This document shows positions 31,225 to 46,800 of a stretch of DNA of 64,000 bases, in pieces. The DNA comes from Apricaphanius iberus (taxonomy: Eukaryota > Chordata > Actinopteri > Cyprinodontiformes > Aphaniidae). Positions within the stretch are counted from its first letter, which is position 1. Every line of letters starts with the position of its first letter. Made by a program: the position numbers and the translations under genes. The stretch is from positions 1,116,001 through 1,180,000 of the forward strand of contig JAPXFQ010000065.1 of the NCBI GenBank assembly GCA_028564705.1, in the 5' to 3' direction. Under the pieces are notes generated by a model. It was not told where the DNA came from. It made no database searches and saw only the letters and a program-made list of their open reading frames with translations.

Positions 31225-34200
31225 ATGTGGAGCGCCTTCATGAACGGCGCCGGGCTGCAGGGCGGCAGTGGCGGCGGGGGCTACGTGCAGTCCCAGGGAT
31301 GGGAGTTTGTGCCTCGCTCCAGGATTGAGAAGGCTGACAGGGGCAGGGGCAAAACCCGCAGCCCGCTAAGGAGGATCTCCTCCCCGCCCACCGTTTTCAG
31401 CCACATCCAGGAGCCTCTGATCGGCACTTCGCAAACTGGAGGAGAGGGAGACGCAGGGACCCAGCAGCTTGAGAGCCTCAGGGGACAAATTAGGCCGGGG
31501 CCCGATGCCCAGCAGCAGCAGCAGGAAATGCAGCACATGCGGCTTAAAAAGAAACTGGAGGATCTGAAAAAGCGACGTGTTCAGGACAAAGAAGAATGGA
31601 TGCGTGAGAAGGAGTTGTTGTTGAGACAAGTGGCTGACATCCAAGTAATATAAAACATATTTTAGAAGGAGTTGTTTGTGTGTAGTTACAGAAAAGCCCA
31701 TATTTATTTATTTTTTACTATTTCTGATTTAAATCTATTAAGGCTCCCCACCCTGGGCAATCATCTGCAAGGGCGTCATTAAAAATCACAACCAAATACT
31801 TGGCCTCAAACCTTTCTGTTTTTTGATGCTCATTAAATGTATTGTCAGTGGTAGGTAACGGATGCGAGGCATGAGCATTGTAGAAGATATATAGCGGTTC
31901 AGTTGGTAATGGGTAATTCATGATTGCTGTTTCTGGCCTCTAACATCTCACTGCATCTAGCAACAGAAACAGTTGTGCTGCTGAGGGGAATAAGAAGGCA
32001 AGTTCACTACTGCAATCACAGTATCTAACTAAAGCCTAGTTTATTCTTCTCTTTCAGCAAGTTTGTACCCACAGGTATTGATGGAATTGTTTTCCTTTTA
32101 TATTTCTCTATAGTCAGTGTTGCAAAACAATTCCCCACCAGGACAGCAGGGGGAGCAGACCTTTTCTGGTGGGTCTGCCTACCAATGCGGTGATGTCTCT
32201 GGTCAACCACAGTTTATTTTGTTGAGCTTGAAAAGGCATTTGTACTGGAGGAGCTATGGCCGTTAGAGAGCAAGTTTTTAATTGAGCTGGAAAGCGTTTT
32301 GCTAGAAGTACAGCTCATGGAATACTCTAAAAACACATGGAAACAAACAAACACAGCAGTTTGCTTTGTTCTCTACACCTCCTGGTTTTCAAAATCGCTA
32401 AAAGACCATATCATATAAACTGGCCTTGTGACATAAAGCATTTAGTGCTGAAAAACTGCATTGACTACCAATTACATGGACTATTGAGCACTGTTCTGGT
32501 GAAACGATGTTGGGCAGACATGCGCTCCGTTGCATTCCACATTAAGTTAAAAAAATGGGTTCTTCCTCCTTGCTTTCTTGATTGACAGACAGATCTTTCT
32601 TCCATGGATAATGGCGCTGAGTGTCTCTGCACCTCCACAGACAAAGAAGTATAAACTAGACAAACTATATTACCCTCCATTTAAGGATCTAAAATGCTCA
32701 GACTGATCAAACCTGAACTGGATTGTTCTTCAATGAACAGAAATGAATAAAAATTAATTAATCCAGTCATTTAAAGTATTTGAAAAACTTTTTTTTTCTA
32801 TTACTGGAATCTGAAAGGACTGTCAATACTGTTTTAGTATTAAATTCACATTGGTTTAAAAGAAGAAGCATAAAAACATTAAACCTGAATTTACTTTTGA
32901 TTAGTGATTCTGTTAAATCTTTACTATATTTCTTACATAAGTCTTATAAACTATAAATAAATGACACAAAATGTAGGGCTTACCAAGGGCTGCATTCATG
33001 GAAGAACAACCTCTTTCTGAAATAAGATATTCTTTAGAGCTTCAAATTCAGGATTATAGAAGATAAAATTTGCAATGTAATCAGTTTGTTAATGTTCTCA
33101 TTTACTGTTGTTTTTATTTATTTTTCAGTGTTCTGTGATATGAAAGAATGTCGTCTGAGTCGGTTTAAGATGTGGGGGGCTTGCTCAGTAAGATTAAAGA
33201 CATGCGAGTTTATCTCCTCTGATTGACTAACTGCAACACTACTCATACTCTGGCTCTGTTTACTAAAATCAGTACCATGAGACAAAAATGGTGCCCATAT
33301 TCATGCTTAGACGAAGTTCACCACCCAGTTTAGGCAGCATTACCAAACAAGACCGGACTCCAACGGGCTACTGGCTACAGCAGGACTCCAAACCGGAGCT
33401 ACCAACGTTACAGTCTTCAGTAAGCCACAGGCCGCAGGCAGACAGGTATTCAGCGCCACTGTCTCCCTCTTTGCTATGAGTTACTACTTTAAAATGTATT
33501 GACCCCCCCGGCGGATTTAACCAGCGGGGGATTCAGCTGCTGAAATTTGGTAGTTTGAAGCGTAGGTTACGTATGAGGATAGTTAAAAAAACAACATCTC
33601 TGGGTGGATGTGGTCACTGATATTAGCTGTTAGCCGAGGTAGTACATTTCACTGTCATTGCACGTTTTAACACAATACTTGAAAAGTAAAACACTGGGTG
33701 AAAAGCAAAACACTACTTATATCTTGGGAGCTGTTGCTCCACGGTTGTGACGATACAGATCCTTTTTTTAAGTTCTACCTCGAGGCAAGCCTGCACTGTA
33801 AGGTCCGTAGCCTCTAGCAGATTCATTCCCGTGGACTGTCCAAAGCTAGATCGGCGAGGCCATGAATGCTAAGTTAGCATTTTGACGTGTGGTAGTTAGG
33901 CTTTTTAAAGCTCAGGAGTTTTCTGGTCTCTTTTCTTTATTTAACTGATTCAGGGATTGAAGTTTGTATAACATTTTCATATGCAGCATTCTTTTAGAAC
34001 ACAGTGACTGATTTTAATGTCAGAAAACTCAGCTTTTCAAGATTTTCAGTAAAGGAGACCTTTAACATTACTGTCCTGCTGGGATGTCTAACAACTGGAG
34101 CACACTGTCTGTGTATCACTACAGGGTGGGGAGAACAGGCGGATTCTGCTGGACCTGAAGACGGTTTTGGAGGAGGTGCAGGCCGAGGTGAAGAAAGAGG

Positions 34201-34761
34201 AGGAGAAGAGGAGTGAGCTCGAGCTGCAGTACACCAGAGACAGATGTGCCTGGGAGCTTGAGAAAGCTGAGCTTAAATGCAGGATAGCACAGGTGAGCGA
34301 TGTCTCAGTCTGTGGTTTGCATGCACACGTGTGTCTCTGCACATTTGTGGCTTGCTGATAATTTTCTAGGACGCTCACTGGATTTGCCACCCGTCAGTGT
34401 GTTAAGTAACCATGGCCTCCATCCAAGTTAGGCCTCAGTTTGGACAAGAGGTTTGAACTTAGGGCACATACTCTGTTAAACCCGTCTTAGGAAGACACTG
34501 ATCCTTTTAGCACCTAGCTCTAAGTAAGATAAATGTCCTGTTTAGGTGTAGAGCTACTGGCATAAATACCGGAGGTTAAAGGGTTTACATGTCAAAGTAA
34601 AGCTAAAAACTCTCCTCTTGATGCATGTTCTTCAAAGTAACACAGCTTTAGGGATTGAACTTCTTTACAGATGAGGCCAACAATAGATTTGGATGCTGCA
34701 AGTCAAAACCCAATGAGACGTTTCACAACCTGTGTAGACAAAGACACGAAAACACTGTATT

Positions 34762-34818
<57 letters not shown>

Positions 34819-37800
34819 ATTTATATATATATATATATATATATAGGGACAACAGTGCTTTTATCTGTCAGTTGAGCCCGTTAAGCTCAAAGCAGATTCA
34901 TTCCCCACACAGACACCTCCTTTGAATCTAGAAACAGAAACAAAACATTGGAAGGACTACAGTGGTTCATCAATACTGTTGGCCTGTTGTGTGAAACCAC
35001 TGAGGATGAAATGACAGATGTATTTAATATTCTAGCATTGCTACAACAAATCACAGACACTGAGCCATATCTCTGATCTGAGTTGTTTTGTGTCTGAGCC
35101 TGCTCACATCTAGCTCTTATTCTTTAAACTCTGAAAACAGAGCAGGGAAATGTGACTTGGAGGGCGGCCAGGCACTGCCGGATTAGTCCCATTGTAAGGC
35201 TTGTTTTGTCTGGATGCCATATCCAACCACAGATTATACTTTTTGCTGCGTATTGTCAAGAGATAAGCTCATAAGGTTTAGAAAACGATGCAAGGAATCT
35301 GAAGTTATAGTCGACGCAGCAATAAATTTACTGAAGTTAAGAGTTTAAAGACTTGCACTCAGTTTGTATTACAGATTTTGTAGATATGCATAGGGGGATG
35401 GAACCAGTTTCAGCTTGATCCTGACTTGTGACGACTCAAAACTGTGATCTTTATCCAATCAGTCACTCCAGCTTTTTTTTTTTTTTCCAGTGTCAGTGTT
35501 TGAAGATGATCTAGAAGAAGCAAAGAGATTAAGATTTCTGCAGTGTTTCAGGACAGCTCTGTGGTTCATTCAGGTTCAGAGAGAGAGCCAAACTTTCTGC
35601 AGACAACAGGAAGGCTCAACGGTATAAAGCAAAGTTGCTCTGTCTATATTCTCTGTAGGTAATACACCTGTTTACACTTAATAAAACTATCAATGCTAAA
35701 TGAGCTAGTCGCTAATATGAGATATAAAATCCAGCTCAAAACGTTGTCATTCTTTTTGAAAAACGGGTAAAATCCCGAATTAAAGTGGCTCCTCCTTCTT
35801 CTTGAATGCTCTTCTGATTTCTTCCCATGTTGCAGTTATTAAAAATAAATCAGATTAAAAGTCAGAATCAGCTGTTCAAAAATAGATAAATGCAAAAGCA
35901 GGTAAAGAGACAAACGTTACGTGAAACTCTTATTCTAAATTGGAAGGTGACTAGTCGAAGATGCAACAACCTGTTATTTCTCACATGCTGGTGCTGCTGC
36001 AGCAGTAAAGCTGAGAGTCCATATTGAGCTTCTGTGGAACGAAAAGCACAGGCGTTACAGCTAATGTGCTATCTTTAGGGCAGTTTGAGTGTTAACACTA
36101 ATTGTGCTGATGACCATCCAGAATAGTACTGAGTTATGAAGTAATAGCGGGGAATTGTCGCGGGTTTGGTTGAAGTGCGCCCCTTTAGTGCAATCAGCTG
36201 AGTCATGCAGAGGAGGGCAGGCTGAACTGAGTTCCTTTGAATAATTTTCTCTAATGACCCTGTTTGTATTCTGGCCAGCTAGACCGGCTTTTGTTCCCTT
36301 TTTATTCAACTTTGTGGAGTAAACATGGTGAAAAGGTTAAAAACACAGGATTCCGTTAAAAGTTTTTCTTCTCAGCGCTTTTATTAGAATGGCATTCGGA
36401 CAATGAAATGAAATACTGTTTACTTTTATAAATACGCAGCCTTAGTTTGAATACTTAAATCAATTTTTTGGGGGACTTCCACCATCAAATACAAAGAAAG
36501 CACCCAGGCTCTCTGGCTTCGTCTCAGGCCCAGAATTTCCAGGCATATTTCTCCGCGTGACTCTGATTTATGAATGCTGCTGGCAGCTAAGAGACAACTC
36601 ATTCCGTCTTAGCAGGCAGCTCCCCTTCCTCCCTTCACCTCGGCGCCCCGCTTCCCCTCAGAATGTGACATTGTACAGGGCTGGGTGTCCGCTATTTATA
36701 GTGGGTCCCCCTGGTGACACAGTTACCTTTATAAACACAGAGGGACCCGTCTGGCTTTGTGTGGGCAGAAGTTGCTTTTTAAACTAACTCAGGTGTTAGG
36801 TGTCTTTGTGGAAATACCTGAGTCTGTCCTGGAGCTTGATGGGATTTTCAGGATTTGTACCTTGGGTGTTTTTAGGGGACAAACCGTCTTTCCTGTTTAA
36901 GTCCTTTAAAACTGATTATATTTTCTTTAATGTGCGTCCAAACTTCTTGTTTTTGCATTTTGAGCCATGTTCGCATTTCTTAAGATTAAACAGACTAGGG
37001 GGAGGACCTGTCATCTTCCGTCTCTAATTGCGGAGACCTCTGAGAAAAGCCGCGGGCAGACAGAAGATGTTGACTTGTGTTTCTATGCCATAATTTCTTG
37101 ACCCCAGGCCACAGTCAGAAATAGCAGCATGGAGAAAGGCTTTGGTCGCCGTCTGTGGCGGAACACAGAAATAACGCGCCCCCGGCATGCTCGTTTTCAA
37201 AAGCTGCGTCCACGCCCCCCTCGCTCAGAGAGTAAAGGAATACATCTACATACAGAGGCGTTGTCTTGGGAATTCTTCCAGTTCCAAAGCCAACATTCTT
37301 CCAATTTCTTTAAACTTGTAACAAAACGTTATATTTACCACAGAATGTACACAGTATGCACTGAAACACACCATCATTTCTGCTCTTTAAAATAGTAGAT
37401 TTGTTTGTTGACAGAATTCTATTTACAATGGGTTTTCCAAACATCCTTGTAAGAACAGATAGTTTTTCATTTAGTTTCTTGCAAAACTATTCATACTGAT
37501 TGAACCTTTCCAAATTCTTCCTCATTAGAATCTCAAACCTTGATGTTTTTTTTCCTATTAGGATTCTATGTAATAGATCAACACAAGGTAATGTGTTGTA
37601 AAGTGGTGGAGAAAGGATAAGTTTCTTTTCTTTTCTTTTTTTTACAAATAAAAACCTATAAAGTATCAAATGTGCTTATATTCCACCAATTTTACTCTGA
37701 TACAGCCACATAAAATGAAGTAGAAGTAGAACCAGTTCCTTGTAGAAATAATTTTAGCAGCAAATGGTGTCCCCTTTAAATCAGGGCACACCTTAGACAC

Positions 37801-40800
37801 CCCTGTTGTGAAAGGTAGTGGCAGAGTCATGCTGTGGGTATACTCTTTAGCACCAGGGACAGAGGGGACGGTGTTCTGACGATCTAGCATATTTTGTCAG
37901 AATAGCATACCGTAGGTTGAGTTGTCTAACCAATTTTAACCAACCCCCAAGTTTTATGTTCTAACCCTAAGGTCACAGATGGACAAATATATTTTCTTTT
38001 GAATACATAAACCTAATATTTATAATTTAAGTTGATTTGAACACTTGAAACACTAAAGGGAAAAGTGTGTGTTTTTACTGCTGCACATTAACCAAAAATA
38101 TGCCATTCTGATGGGTCTGCTGTATTCGTCATAACACCGGCCCAAGCTGCTTAAGTTAGAGGCTGCAGAAGCTTTTTGGCTGGGTCAAAGGTTCACCAGG
38201 CAGCAGGACAACATGCAGCCAGAGCTACAATTGAATGGTCACCAAAGAATTTTCAGGTTTTAGAGTGGTGTAGTCAAAGTCCAGATCTACATTCAAACTG
38301 AGAGTCTTTGTCAAGTCTGGAAAACCACTGTTCACAGATGCTCTCCATCCAGTCTGATGGATCTTGAGCTGTCTTGTATAGAGCAAGATGGTTTCCTGTC
38401 TATCAGTGCAGTGTTTGTAAAGACAAACATAAAGACCTGCAGTGGAGTTGCAGTGAATTTAGTTCTTAACAGCATCTCCTTGGGGGGGAGCTAACCAAAA
38501 TGCTTTTGTCAATTACAGTGTTATTAGTAAAAAATTATGAAAGCCATCTGTTGTTTTAACTTCATAATAATAGTCCTTGGGCTTTTATTAAAAAAAGAAT
38601 ATTGAAAAGTGGTCATTTTTGATATAAAACCAAAATCAGATTTCACTAATTAAACAGCATCAGAAGCAAATGAGGGTTTGGCCCTCATTTGCGCACAGAG
38701 GTCTTCTTTATATCATGAGTCGTTGTTTTTCTTGAAAGCTGTTGCTTGAATTCAGTCACATCTGCAGACACACTTTGCTCTGCCTCACTCTGCCATTTCC
38801 TGCCCTGTATCCTGTGTTCAAGCACCATAGAAAAGAACTTTGTATCTCTGAACCATCTGTGTGAGTCCTAACAGGATATGTTCAATGTTCAATCTGTCTC
38901 CTCCCTCCCTCCTGTAAACCCACTCACACTTGTCCCCATGGTACACTATTTCTCCACTTTCCCCACCTTCTCTTCCTGCCGCTCCTTCATTCTTCCAATT
39001 CCACCTTCAACAAATTCTTCCACCACTGTCCCGCATGTCCTGTCATCTGGCTCTCACCATTTGGTTCCCAACCGTAATATCTTATTTGTTCCTCTCCATC
39101 TCACTCCTCTCCTCCTTTTCCCCCCTCTGCTGTTCCTGCCATCCTGCGTTCCAAGCTGGAAGCTAGAAAAGCCACGGGGTTAGTGAGTGGAGGGCTCCAG
39201 CCTGCTGCTGGTATCGGGACGGTGACGTACGGCGAGACCCCAACGCTCCGCCGGGAGAGGGAGGAGCAGCGGAGGATCCTGGCTGACACACGTTCTACAG
39301 CTATGGACCTGCGCTGTCGCCTGGATCACAACGAGAGGGACTGGTTAAGGGAGAAGGCCGAGCTGCTGGAAAGGTTTGACGTGGAGAGGAGAGAGTGGGA
39401 GTGCCAGCTGAAGGACATGCAGAGGAAAATAGAAGAGGTGAGATGGATGCTCTGATCCTGGAGTCACTTTTCAGGGACTTGTGACTTGACTCGAGCAGTG
39501 TGTTGATGATTGCACTTGGACTCGGACTTTGTCGTTATAAATTCCTATTGTTGGAATTTTATTTTTGCTGTATTTTAAATTTGACATCTGTTATTTTGTC
39601 TTAGTTATGTTTAGTTAGTAAAGTGCGGTGCCTTTAGTCTCTTCAAGAAATTATGAGGTGGAAGTTATACAGTTTATTAATTCAACAATAGTATCGGATC
39701 GGTATCGGGTATCGACAGATACACAAAATCCAGGCATTGGTATCGGTATCGGGACTGAATAAGTTGGATCGATGCACCTCTAATACAGGGGCTAAAGATT
39801 TAAGTCTTAGAATCTACAACCTGATCACTTTTGACTTGCTCCCAGGTGATAAAGACCAGACTTGGACTGGAAGATTCTTTTCGGGACTTGGACTTGACCA
39901 GTTGGACCGAGCGACTCGACTTGGACTGATCCTATGGGACTTGCACTAGGACTCGAGTGTGACTTGACTTCAACTCTGGCTCTGACATAAACGTTTTGAA
40001 CTAGTTATCTGTTTTACAACAAGGGCAGGAAGAAAAATTCTTAAAATCTTGAGTAACATTTTAAAAAGTACAATGTATTTAAAATGGTCCATCATTTTGA
40101 AGATGTTTCCCTCATGTTTCAATGCACTGAGAGGCCTGCGGTTTTTAACATTACCCTTATTCATCCTGTTCAACATCAGCCCTGTCAAAACAATCCATCT
40201 GATCAGTGACACTGCAGCGAATAAAGGCAGGAAACAGCCAAACCAGTTAAAAGTTTTTTTCCTTTTTTGTCTGTGATGACTGAAGAAGTCTATGACTTAC
40301 ATTATGTAGCATTTGTTATATAGCAGACAACTTGAACTTTTGAGTTTTATTTAATTTCTATAGATTTTTATTTATCTTGCACAACTGTTGTTCCAACTAC
40401 AAGCAATCAGCAGTAGACTCATCATGTCAGTGAAACTTAAATCCTCTCAACTTGCAGTGTTTGACTATAAATCCTTTGCATTTATAGAAATCTGAGGATG
40501 ACACTTTGATATTTAAGGAAGTGAAAATACATGAAGTAATTTTAGACTCAATCATCAGTCCGTTCGTCAATACATATCCAGATATATTTATAGTGGCTTA
40601 TGAGGTTAAAAGGGTTCTTGTTGGGGATGTTCAGCTTGTTTTGCCAGTTGGTAACTTGTCTTAAAATGTCTATCATGCTGTTTGCTGCATTATCTTTCAC
40701 AACCTTTAATAACACGAAGCACATTATTTATAGCCTTTTTTCTTCACATTTCCAGCTCTACTGTGAGGTGAGATCAACTCGAGGAGGGGCAGCGGCCCTG

Positions 40801-43800
40801 GACAGCATGAAGCAGGACGACGACGCGGTGCACCAACTCAGCATGCGCTCGACCAGCACGGGCTCCAGCCTGCTCAGCGACAACTCCCGGTCCGAGCTGC
40901 TCAGCAGCAGCACTCAGTCAGAACCGACCAGAAACCCGCCCTCCCCCGGATTAGGTCCCAACAGAAACATCAGCGTGGACAGCCTGCATGGATTTAATGT
41001 GGACGTTCAGTTTAGTCAGAGCAGGCCCTCACATGCAGAGCTTTTGATTGTACCAAGAGCCAGAGAAACTTGGAAACAAGATTCTTCAGGTGATAATAAG
41101 AGAGCGGGAGGTACACCAGAGCTGGAGGATTTTTACTGTGGAGCTGCTGGGCGTGTGGTGCCACGGGAATATGTCTCTGTAGGGAATGAAAAAGGTGTCC
41201 ATGGAATTTCTCCAGAATGTCCTCCCTGGGCCGGACTGAGCTATGGTAGTGAGAAGAAAAAGAACACTACTGCACTCAATGCTGTGAGTGTTTTAAGATG
41301 ATTTTAAACATACGTTAGTTAATATCAGGGGACTGTTTCTGTAGCTACCTCGCCGCTTTAACAGCATTTATTATTTCCATAGTGAAAAGCGTTAATCTTT
41401 CTGCCTTTCACGTCTTTCTTTTTCAGGCCCTCAAGGAAATCGCCCGTGTTAGCGAGGAGCTTTGTAGCTACCAGGATGAGATCAGAAAAAAGAGTGGCGA
41501 TAAGAGGTGAATTTATTTCTGTTAGGAATGCCAAAATAAAGATGTTTGGGGTTTTTTAGATTTTTTTTTACTTTCTTCAAAATTCGAAGTTTACATATAG
41601 CTCATTGATTGGCAATACAAACATTGAGTTTGTTGACCTTAATATACATTTTAACTCCTCTGGCTGTGTACTTGGGGCTGTTGTGCACTGAGAAGAGCCA
41701 TTTATCCTCATGGTTTATCTTCCTGAGTGAGATTTCTTAAGATGCTGAATTATTTTTATATAATGTTATTTCCTCATGATGCAATCTACTTGGTGCTTCC
41801 TGCAGCAAAACACCAATAAAACCGTGATGCTTCCACCCTGTACTTAACAACTGGGGAAATGTTCGAAAGCCTGCAGGTTTAGTTTCATCAGACCACAAGA
41901 AATGTCTCTGAAAATGTTCATTTATAGTGCAGAGTGCATGTTTGAATTGCAATGTGACTTTTTATGCTTCCTTTATAGTAATTCTTTCTCACCGAGTGGT
42001 CATACAATTATTTCAGTACATAGGTTTTTTCAATTTCATATTTACAAAAAAAAATTTCTTGGGTTGACGCACACTTTTCACATCATGATACGTTCATCGC
42101 TGGGGGAACCAAAGCCTGTTTCCTTTTTCAATGGCCTCATTGCTAGACATTTTTTGTTTATACTTGCATATAATTATTTTAACAGATTAACACTTTACCT
42201 TTATGCAACTAGAAGTTGTACCTAATGATGAACCAGACTTTCGGAAGTACTAATTTCACTTCTCAACGTCTTGGCTGGGTTCTTTTGTGTCACACAGGAC
42301 AGCTTGATGTTTCCTTAATATACATCCACAGAAGTTCCTCCATTATACTCAAATATTGTAAATGAACCAGTATCTTAATATAAGTGGACTTCTAATTTTG
42401 AAAGAAGTAATAAAAAAAGCACTTAATTCTCTTTCTTTATTTTGGCATTTAGCAAATACGATTTATCTCCTGAGTTTTGACTGAACTACAAAAGGAAACA
42501 TTTATTCTGATTCAGTATCTTACTCAGAGAAAGAAGGTTATATTTCACTTTTTACAGTAGAACGTAAGTTTATTTCTAGTTTCAACTCTTGTTGTTTTTA
42601 AGGATTGAATTGTGAAGTAAAAATAATTTCCAGAATTTGATTTACTCTCCTATTGTCAAAATGCTGCATGTGTCCATTCGGCCATCTTTTATGTTTTTCC
42701 TTAATTAGTAAATCAGGTAACTTCATAGTGAACATTTGTATTTCTACTTTAAAATGCACTGAGAACTCTTAATTTGAGTCTGGAATAGTATGGAATCTAC
42801 ACATGGAAGATTTGAGGAAAATGTGTGACTCCTGCTTGTGAAGGAGTAATATTAGGTAGTGCCATATCAGTGGGCTAAAGTTATTGTTTTATTTCTTCTA
42901 GGAACCAATCCGAATCCCTTTTTTCATCCGAGGGACATGAAGAAAGCTTTCTGCAGGCTGAAGAGGATCCCTGTGACCTTGGCCAGATCTACGATGACCT
43001 TCGGGCATTGCAGCGAGAAAACTGGATCACGCTGTCACCAGAAAGCACCTGGAGAGCCAACAGGAGTTCAAGCGACACCTGGATGGCCAACACTCCTGAT
43101 CCATGTTGCTACAGAGACACAGAGAGAAATCCTGGTGACCACTGTGACATGGAGACAGCAGCTCCTCCCATTCCTCCACGTACTTCCTCCTGGAACCTAA
43201 GCTCCTCTAATCCAGACACAGAGCTCCACATCCCAGAGTCCCCTATGGGCACAGTGAGGAAGTGCCATAGTCCCTGTGTTCTGTTGGACAGAAAGTGTAA
43301 CAGCCCATCCATTGTCAGGAAGTTTGAGGCCATGCTTCAGGAAAACGAGGGAAAAGTCTTTAAAGATGGCGTGTTAACTCCCTGCCCTGCACCTTCAAGC
43401 TGCGACTGCAGCAAAAGCTGCTGCCACAATCGCTGGTCTTGTGACGCAGGCAAGTTGACCCACAGTTGTATCCCCAAACTGTCGACATACGGGACCTTCC
43501 AGAAAAGCTTCTCCGAGGTCAACATATTGACTGCTGGGAAAGACCTGTGCCCAGAGAAAAATTCTGATGTTAAAAAGCTCCAAATGTTTCCAGTTATCCA
43601 GGAATTCCCTGTGGATTCAGTCTCACAAGACATCCAGTCTGTTAGTCCCAGCCTCCAGGGCTCCAGAAGAAACCTGATGCTCGAACGAAAAACAGCCGAG
43701 TTCAACAGAACTTTGTTTCAGGCTGAGATGGGCCGTGGTGTAGATGTACAAGATCATTATACAGGATCAGAGACCTGTTCTGAGGCTTGCAACCCAGTCC

Positions 43801-46800
43801 TTGCAACATTGGGTCATTTATTACCACCCAAAGACGTTACATCTCCAACCATCGGTTCTGATGTTTCCACTAACACCACAGATTCATATCCCGAAGATTC
43901 CTCATTGGCCTCCATCTCCATTTCTACCATACAGAACACCGAAGTGGAACCAATGCAAATGAGGTGTTCTACTAAAGTTCAAGAGGTCAGGATGAAGCCA
44001 AAAACACTCTCTCTGGAAGAGCCACATCCTGGATTTAGGGAGGCTCCAAAACCCTCTCAGAGTTCCCATCGTCAGAACGAGGTCAAGCACAAACTGCAAA
44101 AAAACGGCAGCTTTTCCAGGAAATCCCAACAAAGATCAACCCACCAGCCGCCTTCTCCCTTAAAAACCCAGCCAGATGAATCTGTGGAGAGTTTCAACTC
44201 TATGAGGGATGATCCCCGCCAAGCAAAACCTCAGACAGCCAGAGCCGGTGTCTCAATCCTTCAGGTGTCCGCTGAGTGCAAGAAAAGTCCGGCAACCAGA
44301 CAGAGATCTGACTCTCCCTTCCAGTCCGACTCTTCCAGACCCGTCCCTCGCATCATGAATGAACATCCTTGGAAGCCTCTCACTCTTGCCGCATACCCTC
44401 GACCAGAAGGTTCCAGATCCAACTACGGCGCCGTGGAAAGGATCCTGAAAAATTACGAGAGTGCAGCTCGAGCTCAACAGAATGAGATTGTTTCCAACCC
44501 CACAGAACTGGACATGCTGGACATGGCCCCTCTGCCTTCAAGCCCCACTCTAAGACACATGCAGACTTCATCCACCGCACAGGCTCACTGCCCAGCTGTT
44601 CAGGTTAGCTTCCACAGTGTCAAGGAGAGACAGCTTAAAGTGCAGGTAAGTGGACTGACCGAAATCTGTACACTAATAATAATAATAATAATAATAATAA
44701 TAAGGAAGCCTTGTTACAGCCATTAGCCATACAGTTCAGTCTGCAAGCATTAACAGTTAGTAGGTTGAAAATAAAAAATGCAAAAAATCATAACATTATG
44801 GTCACCTGTCTAAAGATGCCTGAGTCACCAAAGTATGAACTCCAATAGACCCTTGAAGTCGTGCTGTTGTATCCGGCACCAACATGCTAGCAGCTGATGC
44901 AGTCCTGTAAGATTGGACTTCTAAGGCTACGTTCACACTGCGGGCAAACGCGCTTCAAATACGACTCGTATCCAATCACTTTATAACAGTCTGAATGGCA
45001 CAAATCCGATTTTTTTTTTCCCAAATGTGATCCAGGTCACTTGCATATGTGGTACAAAATCTATACATATCTGATGTTTTAGAAAGTGACTTCAGTCTGA
45101 ACTGTCATGTTGCATTAAATCCGTCCTGTACGTCTCTGACACAGGCAGAGCATCGTCCTGCAGCAGTCACCCGCACCCGCTAAAATGATTTCAAACACGC
45201 TGCCCATATTTATCTCTTAATTAAAAGCAGACCAAGCCTGTTGATTTAAAATCCACGACGCAAGCCGACACCCGCACACTGACAGAATACACAAACTAGG
45301 TCTTTAAAAAATGTTTTGAGCTCACTCATGTCACTTTTTCATTGTCCATCTTATTGACTGACGAAAACAGTCCTGTCATCTATTTTTATCAGTCAAATTT
45401 TAGAATAAAACTGACACGTTAATTAACATTTAATTTTAATTCATTTTAATTAATAATCAATGCACTGAACAAAGACAAAAATCCCCATCTTGTTATCACT
45501 CATCTAGTAGATAAATACGTGAATTAAATAAACATGAAGATTTCACCTTATATTTTCTGTACGGCGTCAACTTTCTCCTGGTCCTGGAGAAGAATTCCTC
45601 AGCTGCAAATGAAGGCGGCCGCATCTGTGCGCCGCTGCTTCACTGCAGACTGGATCTGTAATTTGTGCTCCTGCTCATAAATGCGTCCATCAGTTTCCAG
45701 CGCTGTCTCCAAAGTCTCCATAACTCTTTAAATATGCTGTTTTCTGAGCTGTCCAATAGCATGATGCACAGGGTACAGAGTCCAGATCTGAGATTTTGCT
45801 CAGATAATTTCATAAATGTTTTTTAAATGATTCAGTTTCCTGAACGGTGTGCATTCTTTTACATGTTTAAACAAAACTGTCAATGCCAGTAAACCCTGCT
45901 TGAATGTAAACTATATAATCTTTAATTATTTCCCTTTTATTTCTGTGAAATTATGCAAAGCTGAATTTATTGCTGTGCATAAAACTGAATGTCTCTCAAT
46001 ATTATTGATTAAATCTTTATATATTTAACAATAGATTAGTATATATGATTAATTGATTTTAACACACACAAAAACAGCTGTTATGCGGGTCACCTGTGCA
46101 AAGTGAAGTCAGTTTATAGCTTCTGACAGGAATTGCCAAAAAGCTGCAGTCAGGATTTATCCCTTTCCGTAAATGTAGCATCTCGTGTGTGAAGTCTTGT
46201 TATTCTGCGCATGCAAGCCGCTTAGGGGCCGTGAACCGTTCAGACATTTTAGTTACACTGAACAACCACAGAAAAAATTCAACATTAAGACCTGTAGTGT
46301 GAAGTTGCCTTAGTCAAGTACATCCCACAGAAATTTGATTGGATTGAGATCTGGGGAAAAGTCGATACCTCAAGTTGTTGTGCAGGATTCAGAAAGAGGC
46401 CGCAGTCTTGAGGGAAGGCTGTTTCCATGAAAAGGGGTTTAGTTGCTGTAGTAGTACATGTTTAAGAAGTATCCCTTTGTGTCAGTGGTCATAATGCTAT
46501 GCCTGGTTATCGTCAGTACTGCTAAACACATGGCGTTAAGCTAAACTAGAGTATCAAACCTTGCTATGTCAGTGGACATGGATGATCTTGTACATTTCTT
46601 TCTGCTCTAACACTTTGTTAAACAGGAAGTAATGGCCCTCAACAGAGGCCGGCCCCGGTGGGAATGTTGTTTATTTCTGGTATGTGCTAAGAGACAAAAG
46701 CAGGCCAGAGCCTCCATTATAATCTGGGCTTCTGGGCCACGCTGTTGCTGAAAGGCTCCTAAAGAGCTGACAGTGAAATGCAGAACTAGGCGGGGGGCCT

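Noticed and set aside
34655..34925. Leu/Ser-rich ORFs at 34.7-34.9 kb
   Set aside because: They are frames through the (CT)n-(TA)n microsatellite.
44646..44726. Poly-isoleucine end of the long KIAA0408 frame
   Set aside because: It is translation of a (TAA)n microsatellite read as ATA/ATT after a good donor (gtaagt) at 44646.
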